Below are positions 27,801-36,504 of a stretch of DNA of 64,000 nt, in pieces. Both the position numbers and the translations under genes were made by a program. The stretch spans positions 1,674,001-1,738,000 of the forward strand of contig NZ_LT670817.1 of the NCBI RefSeq assembly GCF_900129425.1, read 5' to 3'. The first letter of the stretch is position 1. The number at the start of each line of letters is the position of its first letter. This DNA comes from Bradyrhizobium erythrophlei (GTDB lineage: Bacteria > Pseudomonadota > Alphaproteobacteria > Rhizobiales > Xanthobacteraceae). Below the pieces are notes generated by a model. It did no database searches and was not told where the DNA came from. It saw only the letters and a program-made list of their open reading frames with translations.

Positions 27801-30428
27801 GCGACTACCGATCGTACGCCAGAGGCACTCGTATTCTTGCCGGACATCCTGTTTCGTCGGGTGCGCCGACCAGTCAACGCCGACGCGCCGAAGATAGTCG
27901 AGACATACCTCGATGGCGCGGTCGGCGCGGCCAAGGGTCGTGAAGAGCTCCACCCGCAGATGGGTTACGGCGGCGAAGTCCACAAGCCGACCCGCGTGGC
28001 TGGATAGCATCAACAGCCGTTCTTCCGCTTCCGCCAGCGCACCGGTGAGAAACTCGCATTCGGCCCGGTTGAGCTCCAACGCGAACACGAGCTCATGCCG
28101 GCCCTCCCAGTCGTCCTCCGTGAGCAACGTCACACCCGCGGTGAGATAGGTGAGCGCCGAGCCATAGGCCGTAGACGTCTTGGCGCGCTGGCCCGCGAGG
28201 AGGTTGAGCTCAGCGAGATGCCCACGTTCCTCTCGAGATATGATCAAGGCGGCGCCGCGGTTGAGTTGATTGACGATCTCGAAGATGACCTCTTCCCGCT
28301 TGTCGGGAGGGGTGTGCGACAGGAGAAGGCGCCCTATTCGCAGGTGGGCCGCGGCGCGCGACTCCTCCGCGATCAGCGAATAGGCGGCTTCCTGGATACG
28401 ATCGTGGACGAACCGGTAGGCACTCGCCAAGCGTTCGAGCAAGTCCTGACGGACGGACGGCCACAGCGCCGCGTGGACCTGTTCCTCGGAGGTCCCGAGG
28501 ACGATTGCAAGTGTCGTGATCTCGGCGAGGTTTCCGAGACATGCCATAATCTGCAGCGCGTTCTGCGTTTCGGCCGATAGGCGGGTAAGCTTCGCGACCA
28601 TGAGGTCCACGACGTTGTCGGTGTACCCCTTGGCGTGAATGCGGTCGAGATCCCAGGACCAGCCCGCAACATCATGATCGAAGGTGAGCATTCCCTCTTC
28701 TGCTAGCGAAGACATGAACTGAATGGCGAAAAACGGATTGCCACCGGTCTTCTCGTGCACCAGCTGCGCGAGCGGCGCGGAGCGCTCCAACTCGCAGCGA
28801 AGAGCGTCCGCCATCAACTGCCCGAGATGCTCTCGGGCGAGCGGCGCAAGCTTGATCTCCGCCACTTTTGCGCCGGCGGTCTTGATAGCATCGAGCTTTC
28901 GCATTAGCGGATGAGCGGTTGTAACTTCGTTGTTGCGATAAGCACCGATCAGAATGAGGTGCGTCAGATCCGACCGCGTCAGCATATCCTCCAGCAGATC
29001 GAGCGTCGCTGCGTCGAGCCATTGCAGGTCGTCGAGGAACAGCGCGAGGGGATGTTCCGCACCTGCGAACACGCCGATAAGCCGACGGAATACCAATTGG
29101 AAGCGGCGCTGCGCATCCTGTGGCGGAAGTTGAGGGACGAGAGGCTGCTCTCCTAAAATAAGCTTCAGCTCTGGGACGAGGTCGATCATGAGCCGTCCGT
29201 TCGGGCTCAACGCCTCCAGAAGGACGGCGCGCCAGCGCGCCAACTCGACCTCGCTCTTGCCGAGAACCCAGCGGATCAGGCCTTGAAAGGCTTGGGCCAG
29301 CGTGGCGTAGGGGACATCGCGCTTGTATTGATCGAACTTGCCAGCAGCGAATAGCCCGCGCGGCGGCACCATTGCTTTGTGCAGCTCGTTGACGACCGAG
29401 GATTTGCCGATGCCGGAATATCCCGAGACTAGCACGAGCTCCGGCGCGCCGCTTTGAACGATGCGCTCGAAAGCGTCGAGCAAGGTTTTGACCTCACGCT
29501 CTCTCCCATAGAGCTTCTCGGGGATCAGCAGTCGGTCTGGTATGTCGCCTTGCCCAAGCGGGAAGTCGTCGATGCGCCCCTGACGCTCCCAATCGGCAAA
29601 ACAGCGGCGCAGGTCGCGCTCGAGGCCCGCGGCTGTCTGGTAGCGCTCCTCGGCGGTCTTGGCGAGCAGCTTCATGATGATGACCGAGACCGGCGTCGGG
29701 ACATTCTGCACCCGCTCGCTCGGCGGCATAGGCTTTCTGGCAATATGACAGTGCACCCATTCCATTGGATCGGTCGCGGTGAACGGCAGCGAGCCCGTGA
29801 GCATCTGGTAGAGCGTGACGCCGAACGCGTAGAGATCGCTGCGGGAATCGACCGAGCGGTTCATGCGGCCGGTCTGTTCGGGCGCCATATAGGCGAGCGT
29901 GCCCGCGATGAACTCGGGCGGCGTCGGCGCTTGCCGCTCGCGTGGCAGGCGGGACGCAATGCCGAATCTCGTAAGCTTGACCGCTCCGGTCACTTGGTTC
30001 ACTAGAATATTGGCGGGCTTGATGTCCTTGTGGACGAGGCCGCGCTGGTGGAGCTTGCCCAGAGCCACAACAATGCTGATTGCGAGACGCAAAAAGCGCC
30101 CCACGTCCATCGGAGTGGCTAGCCGCAGGTCGAGCGGCTCGCCGCCGGGATCCTCGAGCACCAATATGGTCCGACCGCCTTCGCGAATAAGCTCGAGCGG
30201 TCGGGCCGCCCATGCGGCGTCGAGGTCGTCCTTCAATCCATATTCGTGCGTGAGGCGATCGAGGGTGGCAGGCGCCGGATGCTCGGCGGAGGGCAACACC
30301 GCCAGCACGGCGCTGCGGTTTCCGTCGGCGCCCAGGCGCCATCCTCGGCAGAAGACGCGATCACCGTCCTCCCACAAGACCTGGAACCCGTCATCTCCCT
30401 CAGTGCTGAAGCGAGAACCTAGTTTCAA
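24894..30428 (-). CDS. Giant protein-kinase-like / AAA ATPase / GAF / PAS / histidine kinase
   Basis: The protein has 1844 residues. Residues 1-280 are a Ser/Thr kinase-like domain with HKDIKPANIL (133-142) and YMAPEQTGRM, but DFG is replaced by RFG (R154) and the usual beta-3 lysine is not evident, so kinase activity is doubtful. A large AAA/STAND ATPase follows with Walker A GYSGIGKSS near residue 330, then a helical repeat region to about 1250. A GAF domain, a PAS domain, and a HisKA/HATPase pair follow (H in SASIAHEINQPI; N-box NLIMNAIEAM; G-box GGLGLGLSICRS). The architecture is a known trifunctional sensor type in Bradyrhizobium relatives. The signal is unknown, and no response regulator is adjacent. 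Confidence 0.93.
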   Translation of the reverse strand: MKLGSRFSTEGDDGFQVLWEDGDRVFCRGWRLGADGNRSAVLAVLPSAEHPAPATLDRLTHEYGLKDDLDAAWAARPLELIREGGRTILVLEDPGGEPLDLRLATPMDVGRFLRLAISIVVALGKLHQRGLVHKDIKPANILVNQVTGAVKLTRFGIASRLPRERQAPTPPEFIAGTLAYMAPEQTGRMNRSVDSRSDLYAFGVTLYQMLTGSLPFTATDPMEWVHCHIARKPMPPSERVQNVPTPVSVIIMKLLAKTAEERYQTAAGLERDLRRCFADWERQGRIDDFPLGQGDIPDRLLIPEKLYGREREVKTLLDAFERIVQSGAPELVLVSGYSGIGKSSVVNELHKAMVPPRGLFAAGKFDQYKRDVPYATLAQAFQGLIRWVLGKSEVELARWRAVLLEALSPNGRLMIDLVPELKLILGEQPLVPQLPPQDAQRRFQLVFRRLIGVFAGAEHPLALFLDDLQWLDAATLDLLEDMLTRSDLTHLILIGAYRNNEVTTAHPLMRKLDAIKTAGAKVAEIKLAPLAREHLGQLMADALRCELERSAPLAQLVHEKTGGNPFFAIQFMSSLAEEGMLTFDHDVAGWSWDLDRIHAKGYTDNVVDLMVAKLTRLSAETQNALQIMACLGNLAEITTLAIVLGTSEEQVHAALWPSVRQDLLERLASAYRFVHDRIQEAAYSLIAEESRAAAHLRIGRLLLSHTPPDKREEVIFEIVNQLNRGAALIISREERGHLAELNLLAGQRAKTSTAYGSALTYLTAGVTLLTEDDWEGRHELVFALELNRAECEFLTGALAEAEERLLMLSSHAGRLVDFAAVTHLRVELFTTLGRADRAIEVCLDYLRRVGVDWSAHPTKQDVRQEYECLWRTIGSRSIEDLVDLPLMTNPEWRATMDVLTAVLSPALFTDENLSCLVICRMANLSMEHGNGDGSCVAYVGLGTILGPQFGDYRAGFRFGKLGLDLVERRGLRRFEARVYLIFGHRVIPWTQPIRVGRPLVRHGFDAANKLGDLTYAAAYGNYLITSLLATGDQLGDVQREAEAGLDFARQARFVMIIDRLTTQLRLIRTLRGLTPQFASFNDTEFDEGRFEEHLEKEPHLAIAACWYWIRKLQARFFAGAYASAMTAAANAERLLWTSLSFFELAEYHFYAALTRAALCDAAPAAERTKHLEALAAHHRQLRLWAENCSENFFDRAALIAAEIARIDGDELGAMRLYEQAIRSARANGFIHNQALAYELASRFYKARGFDKIAHTYLRDARDCYLQWGADGKVRQLDTLYTHLRDKKPLPDPTSTILTPAEHLDFATVMKLSQAISGEIVLEKLIDTLMRTAVEHAGAERGLLILARGDEHRILAEATTSSDTVAVGPRQGSVTAADLPLSVLHYVVRKKESVLLHDAAGDKQFSADDYIQGHHARSILCVPLLKESRLVGVLYLENNLAPHVFTPDRIVVLKLLASEAAISLENIRLYDDLQDREAKIRRLVDSNIIGIFTWCADGRIIDANDAYRRIIGYDRGDLIAGLSWRDLTPPEWRGADDRRAAQLEMSGTAQPYEKEYFRKDGSRVPVLVGATLFEGRPNEGVGFVLDLTERKRAEAEARESERRYREVQMELAHANRVATMGQLSASIAHEINQPIAAAITYAHAGLRWLGAHPPNLEEVREALELIMESGVRAGEVIDRIRALFKKEPTRNERLDINNGIREVIELTRGEAVKNNVSVQTDLADSLPLIHGDRVQLQQVILNLIMNAIEAMSASDIKRELFISSRKAEPGGVLVLVRDSGPGLAPATLDRLFDAFYTTKPGGLGLGLSICRSIIETHGGQLWATANVPHGAIFEFIVPACEDIGS

Positions 30429-30690
30429 CTGCAGGCCTCCGCCATTAAGCCGAGCGGGCCGCTATCAGGCTGACAACTTACTACGTCCATCTAGTCCAGC
30501 TGAGCAGGAGTTTACCATATACCAGGCAGTCTGGCGACCGTCTGGTACTGTGAGGACGCTATAGGGCGAGCGGGGAGGGGTATGGCACCTTCGGCGCGGT
30601 TCAACAGCTAACGACGGACCGCCCCATGTCGTAATTTTTTGACGCGAGCAGGTCCCGCCCCGCCCTCCAGCAAAGATAGCACGCTATTTC
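30429..30690. other. Upstream region of the giant sensor gene
   Basis: Non-coding upstream sequence. No clear promoter, operator or gene was recognised beyond the ribosome-site context of the sensor gene. Confidence 0.4.
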
Positions 30691-30699
30691 CCCGGGCAT

Positions 30700-30790
30700 T
30701 TGAACGGCGCCGCCCCGCTCACAACGGAGATCCTGCAGCAGCTACCCAACCTCAAGCTGATAGCTTCGACAGGACCACGAAAACACATCA
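30700..30790 (+). pseudogene. Scrap of a D-2-hydroxyacid dehydrogenase
   Basis: The segment PLTTEILQQLPNLKLIASTG matches the conserved N-terminal block of D-isomer-specific 2-hydroxyacid dehydrogenases, where it precedes the first catalytic helix. Nothing before or after it belongs to the family. The frame continues into unrelated sequence and then into the outer-membrane-protein remnant, so two scraps are joined. Confidence 0.4.
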
Positions 30791-30892
30791 TGGACCTGGG
30801 TTTCTTGCCGGAGAGTTTGCAGTATTTTTCGATTAGCGGTCGTGCCGCTTTGACCGGACTAAAAGGATATCGGCTCTCACCGCTTCAACATG

Positions 30893-31132
30893 ACACCTTA
30901 GATAAGGTCGAATTTGATAGCGAGCCGATCCGACTGACGTTTGACGCCAGTAAAAGGCGATCTGGGTCCAAAATACACTCATTTTGTCGATGTTTGGGTG
31001 GCATATCGTTATTGGCAGAACAAGTATGGCTACGACAACATCAATGCGCCTAACGTCTGTACTGTTGGGGGAGTTGTCGACGGTAGCTGTACCGAATCTT
31101 CAGTGAACGCCGGAGTGACGGTGAAGTTCTAA
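30893..31132 (+). pseudogene. C-terminal remnant of an outer-membrane beta-barrel protein
   Basis: Alternating strands such as KYTHFVDVWVAYRYWQNKYG and the ending ESSVNAGVTVKF, with the terminal Phe of outer-membrane porin-like proteins, identify the last part of a beta-barrel. The preceding strand (VEFDSEPIRLTFDASK) is in another frame, so a frameshift sits near 30955. The N-terminal part is missing. A terminator follows at 31160. Confidence 0.5.
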
Positions 31133-31159
31133 ACATCGACGTCCCATGCATTGAAGTCG

Positions 31160-31193
31160 GGCGTCGCAGGCTTCTGACGACGCCTTTCTTTTT
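31160..31193 (+). terminator. Rho-independent terminator
   Basis: GGCGTCG (31160-31166) pairs with CGACGCC (31178-31184), with an 11-base loop, followed by TTTCTTTTT. It lies 27 bases after the stop of the beta-barrel remnant and was probably the terminator of the original gene. Confidence 0.75.
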
Positions 31194-31419
31194 GGTGGTA
31201 CAACTCTAACTCCAACATCGCTGCCCTCTCACGTCTGCTACGCTTGATCTGGAATATCGTTCCCTTCGGTCGTACTATTTGAATGAGCCATTAGGCGGCT
31301 GTTGGCGCAAGAGGGGCAAAAACTCTCGTTTGGCAAGTTTCGGGGAAACGAAACTCGCGCCGTCGCGCTCCCAGCGGTTGATGGGCCCCCAGTCCTGACG
31401 CGCTGTTACAGGGCGCGCT

Positions 31420-31673
31420 CGCCTCCAATAGAAAAATGATCACGCCGATGATGCCGACCACGACCGGAGCGACCACCAGCATCGACAGCCAGATGTTGAC
31501 GCCGTGGCCGGCGGCAACGATCGCGGCATAGCCGCCAAGCATCAGGAATTCGCCGTGAGCGAGATTGATGACCCGCATCATGCCGAAGATAATCGCCAGC
31601 CCGGATGCTGATCAGCGCCAGGCTGGCTATCGCGTAAAGGACCTGGATTGCCAAGAAGAGCAACCAGATCCAT
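31420..31673 (-). pseudogene. Branched-chain amino acid/urea ABC permease (LivH/UrtB type), truncated and frameshifted
   Basis: Starting from ATG 31673 the frame reads MDLVALLGNP, then shifts to IQVLYAIASLALISI and shifts again to MMRVINLAHGEFLMLGGYAA. The last of these is the LivH/UrtB signature. It ends after about 90 residues in place of about 290. It follows the intact binding-protein gene on the same strand, so it is what remains of the transporter's first permease. Confidence 0.75.
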
Positions 31674-31713
31674 GTTCACCTTACCCAAGCAGGGTCTGAC
31701 AGCCGGCGGGCCA

Positions 31714-32943
31714 TCAGGTCTTGATCACATATTGCTGGTTGTCGTTCGGGTTCTTGATCAGGTTGCATACCGCGGCCGTGTCGGCAGGCTTCTGCTGGGC
31801 GAAATCCTCCAGCACCTTGAGTTTCTTGTCGCTGACTTCGGCGATATGAACATCGAGGATGCAATGATGCGTCGGCGGATCGATTGTGACCTTGCCGGAG
31901 GGGGCATCGATGCTGATCCCGGTTTCCAGCGCCTCGATGACTTTCAGGCGGTCGATGCTGCCTGCCTTCTTGACCCCTTCCGCCCACAGGCGGAAGCCCT
32001 GATAGGTTCCCATCGCGAGCTCGGTGATGTTGGGATAGTCGGCGCCGAAGCGCTTGTGGAAGTTGGCGACGAATGCCTTGTTGACCGGGTTCTTCAGATC
32101 CTGGAAGTAATTGTAGCAGATCAGCATGCCATTGCATTCTTCGGGCGACAGAACGATGTGCTCGTTGCCCAAGGCAAAAGTCGTCGACGCCATCGGGATG
32201 CTCTTGTGCATGCCGGCCGCGGCCCATTGGCGATAGAAGGAAATATGGGGTCCGCCGACCAGCGCCGACCATACGAAGTCCGGCTTTGCAGCCTGGATCT
32301 CGGAAATCGTTGGACCGAAATTGGTGACGTCGAGCGGGAAAAAGTCGATCGACGAAACCTCGCCGCCGTTTTCGGTGACGTATTTCTTCACCCATTGCGA
32401 GGTAATCTGGCCGTAATTGTAGTCGGCAGCGACAACATAGACCTTCTTGCCCCACTTTTTCATTGCGTAAGGCACGAGTTTTTCCACCGTCTGCGCCGGC
32501 GTGACGCCGGTGTCGAACTGATCGCGGTCGCAGACGCCGCCCTCATACTGGGTGTTGTAGAAATAAAGCGTCTTGAAGCGGTCGAGCACTGGCCGGATGA
32601 CCTCGCGCGAGGCCGAGGTGATGCCGCCATGAACGACTGCGACCTTGTCCTTCAGCGCCGCCTGCTGCGCGAACTGGGTATAAAGTTGCATGTTCGACTG
32701 GGTGTCGTAATTGATCAGCTTGATCTGCCGCCCGAGCAGGCCGCCGGCCGCGTTGGCTTCCTCGACCGCAAGCGTGATCGCATCGACCATCGGCTTGCCG
32801 TAGATGTCGAGCCCGCCCGAGAGATCGTGTATGCTCGCGACGTTGATCGGTTCGTCCGCAAAGGCGCTGGAACCGAACATGCCGGCAGCAGCGGTAGCGG
32901 TAGCAGCCGTACCCTGTAAGAACCTTCTGCGATTGACCTTCAT
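31714..32943 (-). CDS. urtA: Urea/short-chain amide ABC transporter substrate-binding protein
   Basis: The protein has 409 residues with a twin-arginine-like leader (RRRFLQG) and a cleavage region near SAFADEP. The mature part is a Peripla_BP_5 fold, with the typical VASIHDLSGGLDIYGKPMVD start and NFGPTISEIQAAKPDFVWSA. The pattern matches UrtA and related amide/urea receptors. The transporter is broken: the following permease is a short remnant and no ATPase genes follow, so a functional partner must be elsewhere. The upstream neighbour is a formamidase remnant, which supports an amide substrate. The symbol is a family-level guess. Confidence 0.8.
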   Translation of the reverse strand: MKVNRRRFLQGTAATATAAAGMFGSSAFADEPINVASIHDLSGGLDIYGKPMVDAITLAVEEANAAGGLLGRQIKLINYDTQSNMQLYTQFAQQAALKDKVAVVHGGITSASREVIRPVLDRFKTLYFYNTQYEGGVCDRDQFDTGVTPAQTVEKLVPYAMKKWGKKVYVVAADYNYGQITSQWVKKYVTENGGEVSSIDFFPLDVTNFGPTISEIQAAKPDFVWSALVGGPHISFYRQWAAAGMHKSIPMASTTFALGNEHIVLSPEECNGMLICYNYFQDLKNPVNKAFVANFHKRFGADYPNITELAMGTYQGFRLWAEGVKKAGSIDRLKVIEALETGISIDAPSGKVTIDPPTHHCILDVHIAEVSDKKLKVLEDFAQQKPADTAAVCNLIKNPNDNQQYVIKT

Positions 32944-32974
32944 TGCCGTACCCCTCCTCGTTGTTGTCGAACCA

Positions 32975-33178
32975 TCATGCGACCAGATATTTCTTCAGGA
33001 TCGACGGGCCCATCGTGTATTTCGGATCGACCATGTTGCCGGATCCGTCCGCCCGGGGCTGAGCAGCATGTAGGCGTCGATTCTCGTCGAAGCCGTAATC
33101 GGCGCTCATCCAGCGCACCAACTCGCGATAGGCGACGCGGGCCGCGTCTTCCAGCGGCCGGGCGCTCCCGATAATCAT
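32975..33178 (-). pseudogene. Acetamidase/formamidase C-terminal remnant
   Basis: RPLEDAARVAYRELVRWMSA and GNMVDPKYTMGPSILKKYL are the last conserved blocks of the acetamidase/formamidase (FmdA/AmdA) family. Between them the expected DAYMLL segment appears in another frame, so there are two frame changes. The preceding 250 or so residues are missing. It lies just upstream of the amide-binding protein, on the same strand. Confidence 0.7.
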
Positions 33179-33194
33179 CAGGAAATTCTCGGTC

Positions 33195-33495
33195 TCAAGT
33201 CGTGGCCATGCAAGAGATTTTCAGACGCGGAAGGCCGGTATCCGGGTGAGCGTGGCGCGACAGGCGCCAGCGCTGGCGGCACCAGTTCTTCAAGCCGGCC
33301 GTATGAGGCGGCCCGGGATCCAACATAATACAGTTGGGTGCAGAAGACTTGTCCGTCCGCAAATACTCTTCGCTGCATTCGAAGAGTGTGAGCGTGAGTC
33401 TCAAGCAATCCCTGTAAGGCGATACGCGTAACAACATCGCAATCAATGACCGCAACGTTGGCACATTCGTTGATTATCGGGTTGTCACCATTCAT
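33195..33495 (-). pseudogene. FixJ-type response regulator, decayed receiver domain
   Basis: The first part (VAVIDCDVVTRIALQGLLE) matches the start of a receiver domain with an acidic-pocket Asp changed to Cys. After a frame change the sequence LTLFECSEEYLRTDKSSAPN and CIMLDPGPPH continues the receiver, including a remnant of the phospho-acceptor site. The output domain is absent. It resembles the intact receivers at 43923 and 44308. Confidence 0.5.
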
Positions 33496-33887
33496 TTGGC
33501 AGAATGTTTACCGTCCTCACGCGACAATCCGCGGCAAGTGCAAAGCAAACGGAATAGGTAGCCCGCAGCATTTGTCGAGTTCACTGCGGTAAAACTCAAC
33601 CTCTGGCTTGTGCGATCTCCCCCAAACTTGGCCGCTATCCCACTGGCGGGCAACTCATTCCCCGGAGGCTGCTGAACAAAAAATCTGAACAAAATCAATA
33701 AACAATCGAAACGGAAAAAAGCTGGAGAAGATGGGAGTTCCCGAGGGCAACGCGACGGCCTGCACTAATCCTTTGCATGACGGAGGGGCCTCGGGCCACG
33801 GGTCCACCCATCGATTGGACCCCAGAGTCTTCTCCTAACGCGCATTAAATTGGAACCGCGCGGATCGGAACTATCCGTCAAATATGT
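33496..33887. other. AT-rich intergenic region
   Basis: No gene or family recognised. The sequence looks poorer in G and C than the catabolic region, in line with the neighbouring decayed genes. Confidence 0.4.
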
Positions 33888-34780
33888 TTGCCCCCGGATT
33901 TCCGACAGCATTATAATCGCTCACGCCTCTGTGAGAATAGCAAGGAAGGTGCCTCAGTCAAAAAGGGCACAGATCAAGAGAGGTCGGGTGTGCGAGTAAT
34001 TGGAGAGTCGGACAAGCCACCGCGCAAAAAGAACCGGCCCAACAGTCGCAACGGTCGCCACCATGAGACGCTTGGCCGGTCGCGTCAGAAAGGGGCGCAG
34101 CGCGCCGGCGGCAAAATCGCCGAGCCCTTCCGATCCTTCGACTGGGCATTAACTGATCTTGGCCCCATTTCAAAATGGTCGCAATCCATCCGAACGGCCG
34201 TCGCGATTTGTGGGAGCATGGCGTCGGCGCAGCACGAAGCGCTGATCTCTGCCGGTCGATCTGAGCGCCGGCGCATAACCGAGCTTGGCAGACAGAACAA
34301 CGCGCTGCGTAGTCAGGTTGCTCGGCAAAACGAAACTTTGAGCGCCGTACCGCCGCCCCAGCTCGACGTTCTCGATAACGTTCCGTGGATGAAAGGGACG
34401 GTCGCGCCCGATGGCGGGTGCGAGTTTATCAATCGCTTTTACCTGAAGGCGACAGGCCTGTCCGCGGATGATTGCATCGCGCCTCCCGAGGTGTGGAAGA
34501 AGTCACCGCGTGATCTGCCGCCATTTCTTTCTGGCCTCCATCCGGATCATCGAGACCGCGCAGCCAACTTATTTTGGGACGGCGTCGAGTCGGGGCGAGG
34601 GTGGGCCTATGAAGTTCCAATCCGCCATGCCGATGGAGCCTATCACTGACACGTAGGTCGCGCTGTCCCCTTGCACATTCGAAACGAAATCTGGTTCGAT
34701 TCGTTTGCACTTGTGCCAATATCCAGGATTTAAAAGTTGCGCAGGAACGTCTTGAGACCGCTGAAGAGCGAGCACGCCGC
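33888..34780 (+). pseudogene. Sensor histidine kinase, truncated; nonsense TGA at a Trp codon
   Basis: The 253-residue frame begins with basic, disordered sequence, then FDWALTDLGPISKWSQSIRT and a PAS domain with EFINRFYLKATGLSADD. It closely resembles the PAS region of the intact kinase at 40611. At 34647-34649 TGA replaces the Trp of YHWH. After it the same sequence continues, with a frameshift, to VRFVCTCANIQDLKVAQERL near 34760. The kinase core is missing, and cytosine permease sequence follows. Confidence 0.65.
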
Positions 34781-34829
34781 CATCGCGGTTCTGTTCGTCT
34801 TTGTCAACTTAGGATCTGTCTGTACGCAC

Positions 34830-35227
34830 TGCCTTTACAATGGAGCAGTCGGATGGAGCCGGATTGTCGGTAACAAAACGCGGATACTGACGATCGTCTT
34901 GGGCGCTATCGGCGGTATCGCAGCCGTTACGGGAGTCTGGAGCTTGTTCCTCGACTGGCTAAACTTGCTGGGGGTCCTCGTTCCACCAATCGGCGCTGTG
35001 ATGATCACAGACCAATTGGTTGTCCGGCACTATCCTGGTATCGAAAAACTGCCGAGCTTCCGCCCAACCGCGTTCGCAGCATGGACCTTCGCAGCTACGG
35101 TCGCCATTGTTGTCCGCTACATGGCCTCTCCTATTCGGAGGTAGTTGCAGACTTAATTGCCGGCGTTGCGAGTTACTACGCCCTGTCAATCGCCTCTGGC
35201 TTGAAACGAAGGGTGCCAGCTACTTAG
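34830..35227 (+). pseudogene. Cytosine/purine permease (CodB-type), 3' remnant
   Basis: RILTIVLGAIGGIAAVTGVW, LFLDWLNLLGVLVPPIGAVM and ITDQLVVR are the hallmark helices 8-10 of nucleobase:cation symporter-1 permeases. The frame is interrupted near 35130, and the C-terminus (YSEVVADLIAGVASYYALSI) continues in another frame to a TAG at 35225-35227. The first 250 or so residues are missing; they have been replaced by the broken kinase. Confidence 0.7.
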
Positions 35228-35319
35228 GCGTCCATAGACCAGCACACGGTCTTGGTACAATGACTATGAACTTCGGTCGAAAACGGGAACTTACCCTATG
35301 TGAAACGGAAACTCGCGCT

Positions 35320-35979
35320 ATGAAAAAAGGCGTGCCTACTGCTTCCACCGTCCCAACTGCGGACGAGCCAACTGTACTTGTGATCGACGATGATCCGCTC
35401 ACCCGCGGCGCACTCAGTAGTTTGTTTCGTTCGGTCGGACTAAGCGTACGAACGTTCGCATCCGCAAGGGAACTGCTGGAACATCCACTGCCTACGGTCC
35501 CCAGCTGCCTGGTCTTAGATGTCAGACTACCTCGGCTGAGCGGCTTCGACCTGCAAGCAGAACTCAGTCGATTAGGGCTGAAGATACCCATCATCTTCAT
35601 TACCGGTCATGGGGATATTCCAATGTCGGTCAAGGCAATGAAGGCCGGCGCAGTCGACTTCCTAACAAAGCCGTTTCGTGACCAGGAGATGCTTGAGGCA
35701 GTGACCAGGGCTCTTGAACGCGATCTGAAGCATCGTAGGGAAGAGCAGTCCAATTTGGATAACCAAACCCGGTTTGAGTCGCTGACCCCTCGTGAGCGTC
35801 AAATTATGTCGCTGGTGACAGCCGGCCTTATGAACAAGGAGGTGGCTTTCAGGATCGGCATAAGCGAAATGACCGTTAAGATTCACCGTGGTCATGTGAT
35901 GCGAAAGATGGGCACGAAATCACTGGCCGACCTCGTGCTCATTGCCGAGAACCTCGGAATTCGGGGGCAAGAAAAATAG
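35320..35979 (+). CDS. FixJ-type two-component response regulator
   Basis: The protein has 219 residues from ATG 35320; an in-frame ATG at 35260 would give a longer N-terminus. The receiver domain (residues 18-130) has the acidic DDD, phospho-acceptor D67 in LVLDVRLP and the conserved Lys in FLTKPF. A LuxR/FixJ helix-turn-helix follows (LTPRERQIMSLVTAGLMNKE and VKIHRGHVMRKM). It would activate transcription when phosphorylated. No intact kinase gene is adjacent; the kinase remnant upstream may have been its partner. It is close to the regulator at 44308 (many identical blocks). Confidence 0.9.
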   Translation: MKKGVPTASTVPTADEPTVLVIDDDPLTRGALSSLFRSVGLSVRTFASARELLEHPLPTVPSCLVLDVRLPRLSGFDLQAELSRLGLKIPIIFITGHGDIPMSVKAMKAGAVDFLTKPFRDQEMLEAVTRALERDLKHRREEQSNLDNQTRFESLTPRERQIMSLVTAGLMNKEVAFRIGISEMTVKIHRGHVMRKMGTKSLADLVLIAENLGIRGQEK

Positions 35980-36072
35980 GAAAACTAACACCGAGGTAGT
36001 ATATCCCGAATGACCGGGCCGTGGCACCCTGTAACCGGAAATGTCCTTCTCTACCGAGGGTGGAACGAACGG

Positions 36073-36471
36073 TTGGCAGAGATTCCGATCATATCGATCG
36101 TGGATGACGACGATTTGTTTCGCGGGGCTATAGAGAAGCTCGTGAAATCACTCGGGCTGACCGCCCGTGCATTTGCCTCCGCTGAGTCGTATTTGCAATC
36201 GTCGTGGGTGAAAGAAACCCACTGTCTAATTGCGGACGTACAAATGCCGAACATGAGTGGCCTAGAGCTTCAGCAACGTTTATCTCATTTGGGTTTCGAC
36301 ATACCCATCATTTTCATAACTGCATACCCGAACGACGCCGTTCGAACGAAGGCAATGAACGCGGGGGCCGTCTGCTTCCTGCATAAACCGCTCGACCTGC
36401 AGGGGCCACGCATAGCCGACTGTCTGCAGGCAGCACTGAGCAGGCCCAAGGGACCTTCTAAGGTCACGTAG
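36073..36471 (+). CDS. Single-domain response regulator
   Basis: From the TTG at 36073 the protein has 132 residues, the same length as the related receiver at 43923; the ATG at 36010 would add 21 residues without family character. It holds only a receiver domain: D-D-D near residue 11, phospho-acceptor D55 in LIADVQMP, FITA and a Lys in FLHKPL. No output domain, so it probably works by protein contact or phosphate transfer. It sits 90 bases after a full-length FixJ-type regulator. Confidence 0.85.
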   Translation: MAEIPIISIVDDDDLFRGAIEKLVKSLGLTARAFASAESYLQSSWVKETHCLIADVQMPNMSGLELQQRLSHLGFDIPIIFITAYPNDAVRTKAMNAGAVCFLHKPLDLQGPRIADCLQAALSRPKGPSKVT

Positions 36472-36504
36472 CAGTCGATACGATCATTCATCCGGACGTG
36501 AATC

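Noticed and set aside
31648..32919. 423-residue plus-strand open frame
   Set aside because: It lies antisense to the urea/amide-binding protein gene and has no family character. It is a shadow of GC-rich coding sequence.
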